DNA of 64,000 nt from CAXBNB01 sp965267535 (lineage in GTDB: Bacteria > Bacteroidota > Bacteroidia > Cytophagales > Cyclobacteriaceae): the NCBI GenBank assembly GCA_965267535.1, contig OZ254082.1, positions 1,302,001-1,366,000 of the forward strand, written 5' to 3'. Under the pieces are notes generated by a model. That model had not been told where the DNA came from, did not search any database, and was given only the letters and a program-made list of their open reading frames with translations. A program made the translations under genes and the position numbers. Numbering within the stretch: position 1 is the stretch's first letter; each line of letters opens with the position of its first letter. Shown here one piece after another: positions 32,581 through 40,780 of this stretch.

Positions 32581-33987
32581 ATGGCTGAAGGTAAATATAA
32601 TAGCAGAAGAGATTTTTTGCAGAAAGCAGCCCTGATTTCAGGAGGAATAGCCTGCGGCATTCAGGGACAGCTATTGGGTAATACAACCACAAAAACAATG
32701 ACAAACAAGCTCACAATAGAAAAAGCAGATAGTGCATTTGAAAGAGAACCACTTCAACATGCCTATGGGTTTAAAGGGGGATATATAACGCGTTTGTGGC
32801 AAGTGATAAGCCGGCTGCAAGACGACCGCAGTACGGCCGCTATTGGTTTGGGGATACAAAGCCCGCTTTGGTCAGACGCTACCGTAACCAGTCGCTGGGG
32901 CGAAAGCGGCAGCAATGCCATCATGTATGCCATGACCAATCGGGCACTACAAATGATTGCCGGGCAAAAGTTTGATTCGCCGGTAGCCATGATAGACCCA
33001 CTGCTAAACGACTTACATGCTTATGGCAAGCAGATTTCCGGCAACAATGCATTACGAAAAACATTTGCTCTCAATGCTTTGGTATCGCTGGACAATGCAG
33101 CTTGGCTTTTATATGCCCGTCAAAATAACCTGACATCATTTGATCAGATGATTCCCGATGAATACCGGAGTGCACTGGGGTATAAGCACCAAAAAGTAGC
33201 TAGTGTACCCTCTATTTCTTACGGTACACCTGTTGCTCAGATAGAAAACCTGACAAAAGAAGGCTACTTCTTTATCAAAATAAAAATCGGTGCACCCGGA
33301 GATCAGCGGCAAATGGTGGAAGCCGATATGGAGCGCATGACATTGATTCATGAAAAAATGAAAAATGTACGGACGCCACATTCCGAATCTAGTAAGGTGT
33401 ACTACTACCTGGATGCCAATGGCCGGTATGAAACAAAAGAACGCTTTAAACAATTGTTAGCCCATTGCGAAAAGATAGGCGCTCTGTCGCAGGTGGTAGT
33501 GGTAGAAGAGCCGTTTCCCGAATCGTTTGCTAAAGATGTGTCGGACATACCCGTGAGAATAGCAGCCGACGAGAGCGCCCATACCGATGAAGATGCACGG
33601 CAAAGAATGGAGCAAGGGTACACAGCCATAGCCCTCAAGCCGATAGCCAAGACCCTCAGTATGACGCTCAAGATTGCCCGGTTGGCAAAAGAAAGAAACG
33701 TACCCTGTCTATGTGCAGACCTGACAGTCAATCCGGTGCTGGTAGACTGGAACAAGTCTGTTGCGGCGCGGTTGGCTCCACTTCCCGGACTGCAGGTAGG
33801 ACTGCTGGAAACTAACGGCCATCAGAATTATAAAAACTGGGATAAAATGATAGGATATCACCCTCGGGGCAAAGCCAGCTGGAACCAAAATAAAAACGGT
33901 GTTTTTGAGCTTTCAGAAGAGTTTTACAACAAAAGTGCCGGTATATTCGAGCCACTCCCGCATTACAGCAGTCATTTTGAATATTGA
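32581..33987 (+). CDS. Tat-exported mandelate racemase/muconate lactonizing enzyme (enolase superfamily) protein
   Basis: The 468-residue product has a twin-arginine leader (YNSRRDFLQKAALISGG) followed by an enolase-superfamily capping domain and barrel. The expected active-site residues are all present: K233 and K235 (KIK motif), metal ligands D278 (YLDANGR), E309/E310 (VEEPF) and D330 (AADES), and K353 (ALKPI). This lysine arrangement is that of the MLE/dipeptide-epimerase side of the superfamily, which performs 1,1-proton transfer (racemisation, epimerisation) or related eliminations. Export is unusual, as most family members are cytoplasmic. It follows the GMC oxidoreductase by 33 bp, so it may act on that enzyme's product. 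Confidence 0.87.
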   Translation: MAEGKYNSRRDFLQKAALISGGIACGIQGQLLGNTTTKTMTNKLTIEKADSAFEREPLQHAYGFKGGYITRLWQVISRLQDDRSTAAIGLGIQSPLWSDATVTSRWGESGSNAIMYAMTNRALQMIAGQKFDSPVAMIDPLLNDLHAYGKQISGNNALRKTFALNALVSLDNAAWLLYARQNNLTSFDQMIPDEYRSALGYKHQKVASVPSISYGTPVAQIENLTKEGYFFIKIKIGAPGDQRQMVEADMERMTLIHEKMKNVRTPHSESSKVYYYLDANGRYETKERFKQLLAHCEKIGALSQVVVVEEPFPESFAKDVSDIPVRIAADESAHTDEDARQRMEQGYTAIALKPIAKTLSMTLKIARLAKERNVPCLCADLTVNPVLVDWNKSVAARLAPLPGLQVGLLETNGHQNYKNWDKMIGYHPRGKASWNQNKNGVFELSEEFYNKSAGIFEPLPHYSSHFEY

Positions 33988-34014
33988 TTTTTAGGATAAC
34001 CGTAGGTAAAAAAA

Positions 34015-34956
34015 ATGACATCACTGAAAGTAGCAGTAGCACAATTTGAACCTAAAGATGGTGATAAAAGCCACAATTTGAATAAAATGGAAGCTCTGGT
34101 ATGCAAAGCAGCAAATCAGGGAGCAGAACTTGTGAGCTTTCATGAGATGTGTATCACGGCATACACTTTTACCAAAGACTTGTCCAGGCAGCAAATGATG
34201 GATCTGGCAGAAGAAGTTACCGATGGGGAGAGTACACAGGCCCTGATGAAGATGTCTGAAAAGTACGGTTTGTCTATTATGGCTGGTTTGGTAGAAAAAG
34301 AAGGCAATACACTGTACAATACCTACCTAGGAGTGTCTGGCCAGAAAATGTTGGTGAAGTACAGAAAGCTTCATCCCTTTATCAGTCCGCACCTTTCGGA
34401 AGGCAATAGCTACGAAGTGTTTGAATACAAGGGGTGGAAATTTGGAGTGCTTATATGCTACGACAACAATGTGATAGAAAACGTGAGAGCAACAACCCTG
34501 CTGGGAGCAGAGGCAATAATAGCGCCTCATGTAACGGGGTGCACGCCCTCGGCTATGCCGGGCAGAGGATATGTAGCCGATGCACTTTGGCAAAACCGCG
34601 AGACAGACCCTGTTTCACTACGTATGGAGTTTGAAGGAGCGAAAGGCAGGGGGTGGTTGATGCGTTGGTTGCCAGCCAGAGCGTATGACAATGGGGTTTA
34701 TTACCTGTTTACCAATCCTATAGGTTACGATGGAGAGCATTTGAAAAATGGCAATTCGATGGTGCTGGATCCTTATGGAGAGGTGCAGGTTGAAGTGCGC
34801 TCGTTCGATGACGATGTGGCCCTTGCTACGCTGACCAAAGCTAAAATAGAGTCGTCGGGAGGGTGGCGCTATCGCAAAGCCAGAAGGCCGGAGCTATATC
34901 GCGATATTATAGGTAGGGAAAACTTATCGGATACTACACCCGTGTGGTTAAAATAA
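34015..34956 (+). CDS. carbon-nitrogen hydrolase (nitrilase superfamily amidase)
   Basis: The 313-residue cytoplasmic protein has the nitrilase-superfamily catalytic triad: E44 (FHEMC), K118 (YRKLHPF) and C148 (LICYDN). Length and motif spacing fit the family, which hydrolyses amides or N-carbamoyl compounds (for example beta-ureidopropionase-like or N-carbamoylputrescine-amidase-like enzymes). The substrate is not assigned. It lies 27 bp after the enolase-superfamily gene, as the last gene of the run. No plus-strand terminator with a T-run is evident; the hairpin downstream serves mainly the convergent gene. Confidence 0.9.
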   Translation: MTSLKVAVAQFEPKDGDKSHNLNKMEALVCKAANQGAELVSFHEMCITAYTFTKDLSRQQMMDLAEEVTDGESTQALMKMSEKYGLSIMAGLVEKEGNTLYNTYLGVSGQKMLVKYRKLHPFISPHLSEGNSYEVFEYKGWKFGVLICYDNNVIENVRATTLLGAEAIIAPHVTGCTPSAMPGRGYVADALWQNRETDPVSLRMEFEGAKGRGWLMRWLPARAYDNGVYYLFTNPIGYDGEHLKNGNSMVLDPYGEVQVEVRSFDDDVALATLTKAKIESSGGWRYRKARRPELYRDIIGRENLSDTTPVWLK

Positions 34957-34959
34957 CAG

Positions 34960-35020
34960 AAAAAAGCTTTCTCAAAAGACAAATATACCTGGTCAGGGTT
35001 TATCTACCCGTTGAGAAAGC
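34960..35020 (-). terminator. terminator of the beta-helix gene
   Basis: GCTTTCTCAA (34966-34975) and TTGAGAAAGC (35011-35020) pair perfectly over 10 bp around a 35-nt loop. On the minus strand the stem is followed by a T-run (the A-run at about 34960-34965 on the plus strand). Confidence 0.65.
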
Positions 35021-35030
35021 CTTTCAGAGA

Positions 35031-36251
35031 TTAATAATTTCCGGAATTGTTGATGCCGGCTTTTAAATACATGGCACTTATGTCATTGTTGAACACCCCT
35101 CCTCCGGCAGCATTGAAGTCAGCTACTACCAGATTAGAAAATTGTGCTTTGATCGTGCCATTTGGCAATATGTTGCCTTCAATGCGTATCGAATATTCAC
35201 TGCCACTTGTAGTGTTTCTCCAGTAGCCTATTCCGCTGTAAATGTTGTTGCCCGCACCAGTTACATTTATGGTATTATTGCTCACTACCACGTTGTTCAG
35301 GAAAGGGTGAGTGCTGGAGTTGTATACATACAACAGAACCCCCGATGTGTTCATTGTATTGTTGGATATGGTTAGGTTTTCTCCGTTTCGTGCCTTTATA
35401 GCCCCACCCGAAGCGTTTAAAGGCCACCCGGAAATGGTATTTCCGGTGATGTCGAGTCCATCGAAGCTGTGCGCATAGATACCATGATCGGTTTCAGCAG
35501 TGTTTACCCAGGATGCATTACGGCTTATAGTATTGTTGGAAATAGTAGAACCATTGCCATTGTCGTTGATGGCAGTTACGAAATATCCTGTGGAGCCTCC
35601 GTTTCCAAAGGTGTTGGATGAAAAAACAGCATTTTCAGAGATTTTGTTGTAAATGCCCCTGCCGCTGTTGCCTGACCGACGGGAAAATGTACAGTTTGTT
35701 ACAGTAGGTTCTATACACCCCTGTACAAACTCCAGATAAGCGTCTTTGAGGTATTTCTTATCCGTACCGGATTTGCGAATGCCGTAATCAAAAGTGCAAT
35801 TGTCAAATTCCACATGCTCCTGACCGTATATTCGGTAGCGGATGTTGTGAAAAACAATGCCTCTGATGGAGCAGTTGTTGATATTCGACGAATAATACAT
35901 TTCCAACAGCTGAGAGGGCGAACTGCTGGTGGCTTCAAATACAGGCAAAGTGCTCGATTGATTTCTGATGGTGATACCATCTCGCATGGTTAGTTTGCCG
36001 GTAATGGTGTAGGTGCCGGGCTCCACGTCTACAATGTCTCCAGATGTAGTAGAAGCCAGCACACTGTTCATTTGCGAGAACGTCATACCGGTAGTGATGG
36101 TGTGTGTAGCAGGAGAAGAGTAGAGCGCCTTTGGCGCAGCTACAGGCGAAGGCTCGTTTTCCTGCCCTTCCTGACACGAAAACAAGAAGGTAGCACCTAG
36201 TAGGATTGCTACAAATAAAGATGCCAGATAATCTGATTTTTGATTTTTCAT
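35031..36251 (-). CDS. right-handed parallel beta-helix lipoprotein (possible polysaccharide lyase)
   Basis: The 406-residue product has a lipobox ending LFSC (Cys about 27), then a right-handed parallel beta-helix with repeated asparagine-ladder rungs such as ISNNTISRNAS, DITGNTISGW, ISNNTMNTSG and VSNNTINVTG. The N-terminal rung (FSQMNSVLASTTSGDIVDVE, then PGTYTI) is like that of PL6-type lyases (alginate lyase/chondroitinase B), but I cannot point to the PL6 catalytic residues, so lyase activity is not claimed. It is divergent from the HTCS gene and next to a glycosaminoglycan locus, where a PL6-type enzyme would fit dermatan sulfate. An in-frame ATG at 36287 would lengthen the leader; 36251 gives a normal lipoprotein signal. 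Confidence 0.8.
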   Translation of the reverse strand: MKNQKSDYLASLFVAILLGATFLFSCQEGQENEPSPVAAPKALYSSPATHTITTGMTFSQMNSVLASTTSGDIVDVEPGTYTITGKLTMRDGITIRNQSSTLPVFEATSSSPSQLLEMYYSSNINNCSIRGIVFHNIRYRIYGQEHVEFDNCTFDYGIRKSGTDKKYLKDAYLEFVQGCIEPTVTNCTFSRRSGNSGRGIYNKISENAVFSSNTFGNGGSTGYFVTAINDNGNGSTISNNTISRNASWVNTAETDHGIYAHSFDGLDITGNTISGWPLNASGGAIKARNGENLTISNNTMNTSGVLLYVYNSSTHPFLNNVVVSNNTINVTGAGNNIYSGIGYWRNTTSGSEYSIRIEGNILPNGTIKAQFSNLVVADFNAAGGGVFNNDISAMYLKAGINNSGNY

Positions 36252-36424
36252 AGTATGAATAGTGTTGGTTAAAAAAATATATGCCACTAAGTTATCTGTA
36301 GAGAAAGCAAGACGGGGGGTACGTATTGTTCTTTGCAGAGGTGAAAACTGACCAACTTTAGGGGGAAATTTGATCAGCCGAAGAATATTCCCGAAATTGT
36401 GAAAGTACTATTTGAACTATCGTT

Positions 36425-39400
36425 TTGCATTTGATTACACCTGATACAAAATCAGCTACTCATACCTTGATCATACGACTGACAAGCTTTTGGATACTTT
36501 TATTCATTCAGGCGGTTGTGTATGTTGCGCTTGCTGATGCAGTGCCGGTACAGAAGGCAGAAGACAATCTGAAATTCAGACACTTTACCCTGGATCAGGG
36601 GTTAAATCAAAGTACAGTATTATGTATTCTTCAGGATAGTCAGGGCTTTATGTGGTTTGGTACCCGCGATGGCCTCAATAAATTTGACGGAAGGAATTTT
36701 ACCGTATACCATTACAATACAAACGACTCTACCAGCATCAGTAACAACTGGATCAAAGTACTGTACGAGGATCAGGAGGGCAATATCTGGGTCGGTACTG
36801 AAAACGGGCTAAACCAATACCGTAGAGAGACAAACGATTTTCAACGATACCTCCACAACCAAACCTGGCAGGTGGCCGGCTCTCAGCATGCTATACGCGA
36901 TATTGTACAGCACACCAATGGCAAGCTGTATATAGGTACCGAAAATGGAATAGGTGAATTTGACAAAACTTCCCGACAGCTTATACCCTTAGCAGCGCTG
37001 GAAGACAAGATGAAAACTACAGCTGACAAGCGTATACGCAATATCCACATAGACTCCAAAGGCAGGGTCTGGGTAGTGTCTATGGGGGGAATATGGCAAA
37101 GCACAGCAGACCTTGAAAAATTTACTGCGGTGGACTTTCCGGCAGATTTACCACCGGATGTAAACACAGGAACTATCTTTTACCTGCATGAAGATAAATC
37201 CGGAAATATATGGCTGGGATACGAACAGGGACTGGCCATACTGGATGCCGGACAGCAGCAGTTTGTGCCTTATCACTTTAAGGGTAAGCCCGTAATCGAA
37301 AGCAGTGTACGCCAGATAGTAGAAGACCACAGGGGCATAATGTGGGTAGGTACATATGCAGGGCTTTACCGTGTAGATATGATCCGCAGGGATGTGACCC
37401 GGTATGTGCACGAAAAGAATAAACCGCACAGCCTGAGTCAAAATTCAGTGCACTCGATGTGTATGGATGCAGCAGGTAATCTTTGGGTAGGTACCTGGGC
37501 CGGTGGTATCAACTACCTCGACAAGCGGTTTGGGGCTTTTACACAGTATACAGCCGGACAAAATGAAGCCATGCTCAGCTATGGTGTAGTGAGTAGTTTT
37601 GTAGAGGATCAGGAGGGTAACTTTTGGGTGGGGACTGAAGGAGGTGGCCTCAACTACTTCGACAGAAAAACGGAAAAATTTACTCACCTGAAAAATGATC
37701 CAAATATCCCTAACAGCTTAAGTGTAGACAATGTAAAAGCACTGATGATGGATAGCAGCGGCGTACTATGGATAGGTACTCATGCAGGAGGGTTAAATAA
37801 GCTGGAAATAAAAAACGGCAGGAAAGTGTTTACCCATTTTCGCCACGACCCAGCAAACCCCAATAGTTTGTCGGCCGATTGGGTAATATCCCTTTTCGAA
37901 GGGAGCGATGGCTATATATGGGTAGGAACCTCTGGCGGAGGCATCAACTGGCTCAATACCCACAACGGGCGGTTCGAGATTTCTGAGTCGGCTATGGCAG
38001 CAGTGGGACAAAAGGTATACACTATACGGGAAGGCAGACAGAAGCAGGTGTATGTTGGTAGTGACAATGGGTTGGCCATGTTTGACAAGTACAGTCGGCA
38101 ACTGCACGCTTTTGGCGACAAGCCTATACTGCTCAAAGGCAGAACAGTGCTCAGTGTGTGGGAAGATGAGACTTACCTCTGGATTGGCACGGAGGGAGAC
38201 GGACTCTATGCTTATAACTACCATTCCGGCGAAATGCAGCGTTTTGGCAAAGACGATGGACTACCCAATGAAGTGGTATACGGTATTCTTGAAGACAGGC
38301 AGGGCAACCTCTGGCTAAGCACCAACAAAGGACTCTGTAGTTTTGATAAGGAGTCGCATGCTACTAAAAACTACGATGTATACGACGGGCTGCAAAGCAA
38401 TGAATATAATTACGGAGCATATACTTACAGTTCCCGTGGAGAATTGGTCTTTGGAGGAGCCAGAGGGTTCAATATTTTTTATCCCGAAAAAGTAAAAGAC
38501 AACCCCTTTGTGCCACCGGTGGTCATTACTGCTTTTCGCTTAAAGAACAAACCCGAGCATCTGCATCAATATATGCAGTATAAACCCGATGGAAAAGGCT
38601 ACCTGGAGCTAACGCATGAACAGAATATAGTCAGTTTTGATTTTGTAGCTTTGAATTATTCACAGCCCGAAAAAAATCAGTACGCCTATAAGTTGGACGG
38701 GTTTGATGAAGAATGGAACCGGATAGGCAACAAGAATACGGCCACCTATACCAACTTAAATCACGGCACCTACACCTTCAAGGTAAAAGCCTCAAACAAT
38801 GATCAGGTATGGAACGAAGAAGGAGTTGCCATTGATCTGGTTATACTACCACCCTTTTGGCAAACCTGGTGGGCATATACACTCTACATCATCATCAGTA
38901 TCGTGTCATTGCTATTGGCCCGAAAGTATACCCTTATGCGCATACAGGATAAAAATGCTCTAAAAATAGAGCGAATGGAAAAAGAAAATGTGGAGAGGGT
39001 CAACCAGATGAAGATCCAGTTTTTCACCAATATCTCTCACGAATTCAGAACACCACTCACACTCATTATAGATCCTCTCGAAAGACTCATAAAAAACGAA
39101 CGCTTTTCGCCCGCAGTAGCCGAAAAGCTAACCATAATGCAGCGCAATGCCGGGGTACTGCTTCGGCTGATCAACCAGCTGCTGGACTTTCGAAAGCATG
39201 AGTTTGGTAAACTGGAATTGCGAGCAGCCAAAGATAATGTAGGACGTTACGTTGAAGAGGTCTGTCACTCGTTTGATGAGCAGGCAGCACAAAAGCGCAT
39301 AGATTTTTCCGTAGAAGTGATAGAAAAAGGAATTTATGTCTGGTTTGATCGAGACAAGCTCGAGGAAATCTTGTACAACCTGCTTTCCAATGCATTTAAA

Positions 39401-40579
39401 CATACTCCTGAAAAAGGAACCATAAAAGTGTCGGTAAAAAGGACACCTGATCATGAAGGAGTGGAGATAGCTGTAGAAGACAATGGCCGGGGAATGTCGG
39501 AAGAATCCACCAAGTACATTTTTGACCGCTTTTATCAACTGGAGCACAGTGGAGGCGACAAAAACGCAGGTACAGGTATAGGTCTGGCTCTCACCAAAAA
39601 CCTTGTGGAACTACACCAGGGAGAAATATCCGTATCCAGCACGTTGGGTAAAGGCACCCGTTTTTGTGTCCGGCTTCCGTTGGGCAATGCTCACCTGGCC
39701 ATGGAGCAAATGATCAAGGGAGTGGATACATTGGTCAACGGCGCAGACGGAGAACAAGAGCTGAAGCTCCCCCGCATATCCGAAGAAGAAGACCAGCAGC
39801 TGGAGGATATAGAGAAAAATACAAACCCCAGTCTCCTGATAGTAGAAGACAATCATGACGTGAGGAAGTATATCCGCAGTATTTTTGAAAATAAATACGA
39901 CATATATGAGGCGGAAGATGGCCAGCAGGGTCAGGAGCTGGCCATGCGTATCGTACCAGACCTTATCATCAGCGATGTGATGATGCCTCGCAAAAATGGC
40001 ATAGAACTATGTAAGGCATTGAAGTCTACTATGACTACCAGCCATATACCCATAGTGTTGCTGACAGCAAAAGCATCGGAAGCCCATCAGCAGGAAGGAT
40101 TGGAAACGGGAGCAGATGATTATATAGCCAAGCCTTTTAATTCCGAATTGCTGGAACTTAAAATTGACAATATAGTTAGATCGCGCAGGCAGCTTCAGGA
40201 AAAGCTGAGGCAAAGCCTGATACTGGAGCCGTCGCAGATTGCCATTTCATCTCCCGACGAAATGTTTCTCAAAAAAGCCATAGAAATTGTAGAAGCTAAC
40301 ATGGCCGATAGTGATTTCAATGTCAATGTGTTTATCAGGGAAATGGGGATGAGCCGATCGGTAGTGTATCGAAAGCTGAAAGCACTTACCGATCAGTCCA
40401 CTATCGATTTTATAAAGGTGGCAAAATTAAAACGCGCAGCACAGATGCTGCAGGATGCGTCGCTTACGGTTACCGAGGTGGCATACGGCACGGGCTTTAC
40501 AGATGTCAAGTATTTTCGCAATTGCTTTCGCGAACAGTTTGGAGTACCTCCTACAGTCTATAGAAAAACGCACGAATGA
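36425..40579 (+). CDS. hybrid two-component system regulator (HTCS)
   Basis: This 1384-residue one-protein signalling system has an N-terminal membrane or signal segment (about 18-38). About a dozen two-component-regulator propeller repeats follow (about 50-690; LQDSQGFMWFGTRDGL, DQEGNIWVGTENGL and similar), then a Y_Y_Y domain (about 745-805), a membrane helix (about 812-832), HisKA with His872 (NISHEFRTPL) and HATPase (NLLSNAF, GRGM, GTGIGLAL). A receiver with Asp1184 (ISDVMMP) and an AraC helix-turn-helix (about 1285-1384) complete it. HTCS proteins bind an oligosaccharide in the periplasm and activate the adjacent uptake locus. No ATG fits: an in-frame stop lies at 36413 and the first start is TTG at 36425, or TTG at 36431. 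Confidence 0.97.
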   Translation: MHLITPDTKSATHTLIIRLTSFWILLFIQAVVYVALADAVPVQKAEDNLKFRHFTLDQGLNQSTVLCILQDSQGFMWFGTRDGLNKFDGRNFTVYHYNTNDSTSISNNWIKVLYEDQEGNIWVGTENGLNQYRRETNDFQRYLHNQTWQVAGSQHAIRDIVQHTNGKLYIGTENGIGEFDKTSRQLIPLAALEDKMKTTADKRIRNIHIDSKGRVWVVSMGGIWQSTADLEKFTAVDFPADLPPDVNTGTIFYLHEDKSGNIWLGYEQGLAILDAGQQQFVPYHFKGKPVIESSVRQIVEDHRGIMWVGTYAGLYRVDMIRRDVTRYVHEKNKPHSLSQNSVHSMCMDAAGNLWVGTWAGGINYLDKRFGAFTQYTAGQNEAMLSYGVVSSFVEDQEGNFWVGTEGGGLNYFDRKTEKFTHLKNDPNIPNSLSVDNVKALMMDSSGVLWIGTHAGGLNKLEIKNGRKVFTHFRHDPANPNSLSADWVISLFEGSDGYIWVGTSGGGINWLNTHNGRFEISESAMAAVGQKVYTIREGRQKQVYVGSDNGLAMFDKYSRQLHAFGDKPILLKGRTVLSVWEDETYLWIGTEGDGLYAYNYHSGEMQRFGKDDGLPNEVVYGILEDRQGNLWLSTNKGLCSFDKESHATKNYDVYDGLQSNEYNYGAYTYSSRGELVFGGARGFNIFYPEKVKDNPFVPPVVITAFRLKNKPEHLHQYMQYKPDGKGYLELTHEQNIVSFDFVALNYSQPEKNQYAYKLDGFDEEWNRIGNKNTATYTNLNHGTYTFKVKASNNDQVWNEEGVAIDLVILPPFWQTWWAYTLYIIISIVSLLLARKYTLMRIQDKNALKIERMEKENVERVNQMKIQFFTNISHEFRTPLTLIIDPLERLIKNERFSPAVAEKLTIMQRNAGVLLRLINQLLDFRKHEFGKLELRAAKDNVGRYVEEVCHSFDEQAAQKRIDFSVEVIEKGIYVWFDRDKLEEILYNLLSNAFKHTPEKGTIKVSVKRTPDHEGVEIAVEDNGRGMSEESTKYIFDRFYQLEHSGGDKNAGTGIGLALTKNLVELHQGEISVSSTLGKGTRFCVRLPLGNAHLAMEQMIKGVDTLVNGADGEQELKLPRISEEEDQQLEDIEKNTNPSLLIVEDNHDVRKYIRSIFENKYDIYEAEDGQQGQELAMRIVPDLIISDVMMPRKNGIELCKALKSTMTTSHIPIVLLTAKASEAHQQEGLETGADDYIAKPFNSELLELKIDNIVRSRRQLQEKLRQSLILEPSQIAISSPDEMFLKKAIEIVEANMADSDFNVNVFIREMGMSRSVVYRKLKALTDQSTIDFIKVAKLKRAAQMLQDASLTVTEVAYGTGFTDVKYFRNCFREQFGVPPTVYRKTHE

Positions 40580-40732
40580 CCTGAAAACAGGCTTATTTGG
40601 CGTTTTTTTTGAGTAAAAGGTCAGAATGCAGGCTATGATTGAACAATTATTCCCCCTTATGAACAGGCTAAAAAGTCAAAATTTGTAAGGTGATCACAAT
40701 ACTATTCATTCAAATACAATAAAGTAGGTCTG

Positions 40733-40780
40733 AGACGAAGCATAGCTCTCTATGACTTATTAATAAAACTTATTTCGTCT
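40733..40780 (+). promoter_or_regulatory. leader inverted repeat ending at the SusC start codon
   Basis: AGACGAA (40733-40739) and TTCGTCT (40774-40780) are complementary, the second arm directly abutting the ATG at 40781. A smaller CATAG/CTATG hairpin (40741-40754) nests inside. The folded RNA would place the ribosome landing site in a stem-loop. No terminator for the HTCS gene and no consensus promoter were found in 40580-40732. Confidence 0.4.
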
